A DNA stretch of 64,000 nt. Source: Heterocephalus glaber. Lineage: Eukaryota > Chordata > Mammalia > Rodentia > Bathyergidae. The notes under the pieces were generated by a model that did not search any database, was not told where the DNA came from, and worked only from the letters and a program-made list of their open reading frames with translations. The position numbers and the translations under genes are program-made. Location: contig NW_004624748.1 of the NCBI RefSeq assembly GCF_000247695.1, positions 2,742,769-2,806,768 on the forward strand, written 5' to 3'. Positions 62,640 to 64,000 of this stretch are shown here, one piece after another (within the stretch, counting starts at the first letter, position 1; each line of letters opens with the position of its first letter).

Positions 62640-62839
62640 GTAAGTTTTTTGCTGCAGTAATTCTGTGACTTAGAATTACTCTGAATATGTTAAAATGTGT
62701 GTTTCAAAAATTCTGTTTTTGTTTAATATGTTAACATTAGGAACCAATAGAAACATGATTTTAAAACTACACTATTGATGATGGCCTGTGATCTTGATTT
62801 GAAAAGATGTGGTCACTATTGGAACTCATAATAAATGGT

Positions 62840-62990
62840 AGGCAGGGAGTGGTGGCGCATTTATATAATCCCAGCACTCAGGAGGCTGAGGCAGAAGGAT
62901 TCCCTTGAGTTTGAAGCCAGCCTGGGGTGCATAATAAGTTCAAGACTAGCTTGGACTTCACAGCGAGATCCTGTCTCAAAAATAAAAGAA
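62840..62990 (+). repeat. B1 SINE
   Basis: GGCAGGGAGTGGTGGCGCAT, CCCAGCACTCAGGAGGCTGA, both internal blocks, and GAGATCCTGTCTCAAAAATA. Confidence 0.92.
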
Positions 62991-63349
62991 GTTTGAATAA
63001 GAATAGTAATTTTTTCCCACCCATATAGGGAATACTGAAGGTATAGGGTATTTGAAGTTGTTAAATTTTCTTAGCTACAAAGGCCACCAGTGATATAGAA
63101 ATGCTGTAGCATTGTTTTCTGTAAACATTGTTTTGGGAAACAATTCATTATCCATTTGGTAGGATATGCCTAGTTAAGTGAAGTTTTTGTAGAAGCAAGG
63201 AGGTAGGTAGATGAGTTAGAGGAAACAGGTAGCATAGATCAGATCAGGTAGCCATCATGCTATGGAAATTTAAAAAAGAATCTTAAATAGAATGCATAAT
63301 AGGCCCCGATCTTCCATACCATGAAATTAACAGATGGATTAATTTTATA

Positions 63350-63415
63350 TAGATGTATATTGAGTGCCTACAATGTACCAAGAATTTTCCATGCTTTAGG
63401 GCTTTAATAGTGAAT
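63350..63415 (+). repeat. MIR/L2-type scrap (old)
   Basis: TATTGAGTGCCTACAATGTA then CCAAGAATTTTCCATGCTTTAGGGC resembles the 'attgagcgcctactatgtgccaggc' segment shared by MIR3 and L2. Confidence 0.5.
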
Positions 63416-64000
63416 AATGTGCTGCCAACAATTTTCTGTCCAATATTCTTGAGTGGTAGTCCTAATGGGAAACATTTATGTAATAAAATTGTTGTTTTTC
63501 CAGCTTTGAACTGACCTATTTGTTAAAAATCCTGTTTTTTTTTTTTTTTTAACTTCGAGGTTTTTACTTAACAGATTGCAAAGGACTCTGAGCTATAACT
63601 TAGACATCTTCACACTGGAAATTTTTTACAATAAATTACTTTGTTTGAATTTACAGTTATGATGAAGTTACGGGACTATATGTACTATAACATTTATCTT
63701 CCAGGAATATTCAGAGTGTGAAATCAAGTGAGTGGTACAGTCAGAAAGGGTGTGAAAAGAACCTTGAGAATCATGTAGTAGTTGATATCTTTGCCTTTGG
63801 GCAGTAATGTACTAAAGTTATTTTGTTTATTCTTTGAAAGGAACATCTCCAGAGGAGAAGATTCCGAAGTCACCCTTGGTAATATCTTTCATTGACCCAG
63901 AAATCTTAGTCAAGAAATTAGGACGCTTTCCCTAAATATACTTCTGGATCCTTCCTGATGTAGTAGTTTATTTGCCCCCTTTTATGCTCTTATAAGCAAT

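Larger units (their letters stand above)
28079..62455 (+). other. INTS6 intron 4 (34.4 kb), repeat-rich
   Basis: The donor is gtaagt and the acceptor acttttag. It holds most of the SINE, LINE and transposon insertions, one 100-N gap and a candidate alternative exon at 36074-36296. Stretches over 300 bp with nothing clear: 28079-28824, 29668-30159, 30530-31277, 31602-32202, 32640-33580, 33965-34806, 35299-36073, 36297-37033, 37763-38589, 38881-39349, 43669-44174, 45067-45950, 46523-47094, 47236-48448, 50242-50900, 51601-51938, 52291-53285, 53926-55582, 55670-56153, 56393-57124, 58201-59264, 59373-60063 and 60465-62455. Confidence 0.85.
62640..64000 (+). other. INTS6 intron 5 (partial)
   Basis: This begins with gtaagt and runs off the window. 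It contains a B1 (62840-62990), an L2/MIR-like scrap (63350-63415) and a weak alternative-exon candidate at 63841. Otherwise 62991-63349 and 63416-63840 show nothing recognisable. Confidence 0.8.

Noticed and set aside
17792..60464. tRNA genes suggested by A-box (TAGCTCAGTGG) and B-box (GTTCGATCC) motifs
   Set aside because: These occur in ID elements with poly-A tails and target duplications; the anticodon arm is degraded and there is no tRNA 3' half.
1..64000. CRISPR arrays, operons or other bacterial-type systems
   Set aside because: The sequence is clearly mammalian; repeats are dispersed SINEs with target duplications and no regular spacer structure exists.

Overview
The window is mammalian nuclear DNA: AT-rich introns, one strong CpG island, GT-AG spliced exons and dense SINE, LINE and DNA-transposon debris. 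The SINEs are rodent types: tRNA-derived ID elements, 7SL-derived B1 elements with an internal duplication, and B1 and ID halves joined as B1-dID dimers. The numerous young ID copies, the B1-dID dimers and the lack of B2 or squirrel-type ID forms suggest a non-muroid rodent. A beaver-like (Castoridae) genome fits best in my judgement, but this is inference and no species is proven.

The only protein-coding gene I can support is the 5' part of INTS6 (Integrator complex subunit 6, also DICE1/DDX26) on the + strand. Five coding exons are visible (5769-5879, 6249-6326, 7139-7288, 27989-28078, 62456-62639). They give residues 1-204 plus the first base of codon 205, which is most of the N-terminal von Willebrand A (VWA) domain with its MIDAS metal-site motifs. 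The gene continues past the right edge. The residues match INTS6 rather than its paralogue INTS6L.

Layout: 1-4500 is upstream sequence with a small minisatellite and two B1 SINEs. About 4520-6760 is a CpG-island promoter covering exons 1-2 and the first part of intron 2. Introns 1 and 2 are short (369 and 812 bp). Intron 3 (20.7 kb) and intron 4 (34.4 kb) make up most of the window and hold about 40 ID elements, about 25 B1 or B1-dID elements, L1, L2 and MIR fragments, two MER2-like elements, a hAT element resembling SPIN, two copies of a small TA-flanked transposon, one short mRNA retrocopy and two 100-N assembly gaps.

The observation most worth checking is an unannotated exon-like block in intron 4 (36074-36296). 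It has a strong acceptor and donor and is in frame with exon 4, but it ends in a stop 64 nt before the donor, as expected of a regulatory 'poison' exon or a short-isoform exon. Others are a retroposed ID SINE carrying a U6 snRNA 5' fragment, a SPIN-like hAT with an 8-bp target duplication, and an L1 insertion with a doubled 3' UTR. I found no novel multi-gene system; this is one housekeeping gene in repeat-rich introns.
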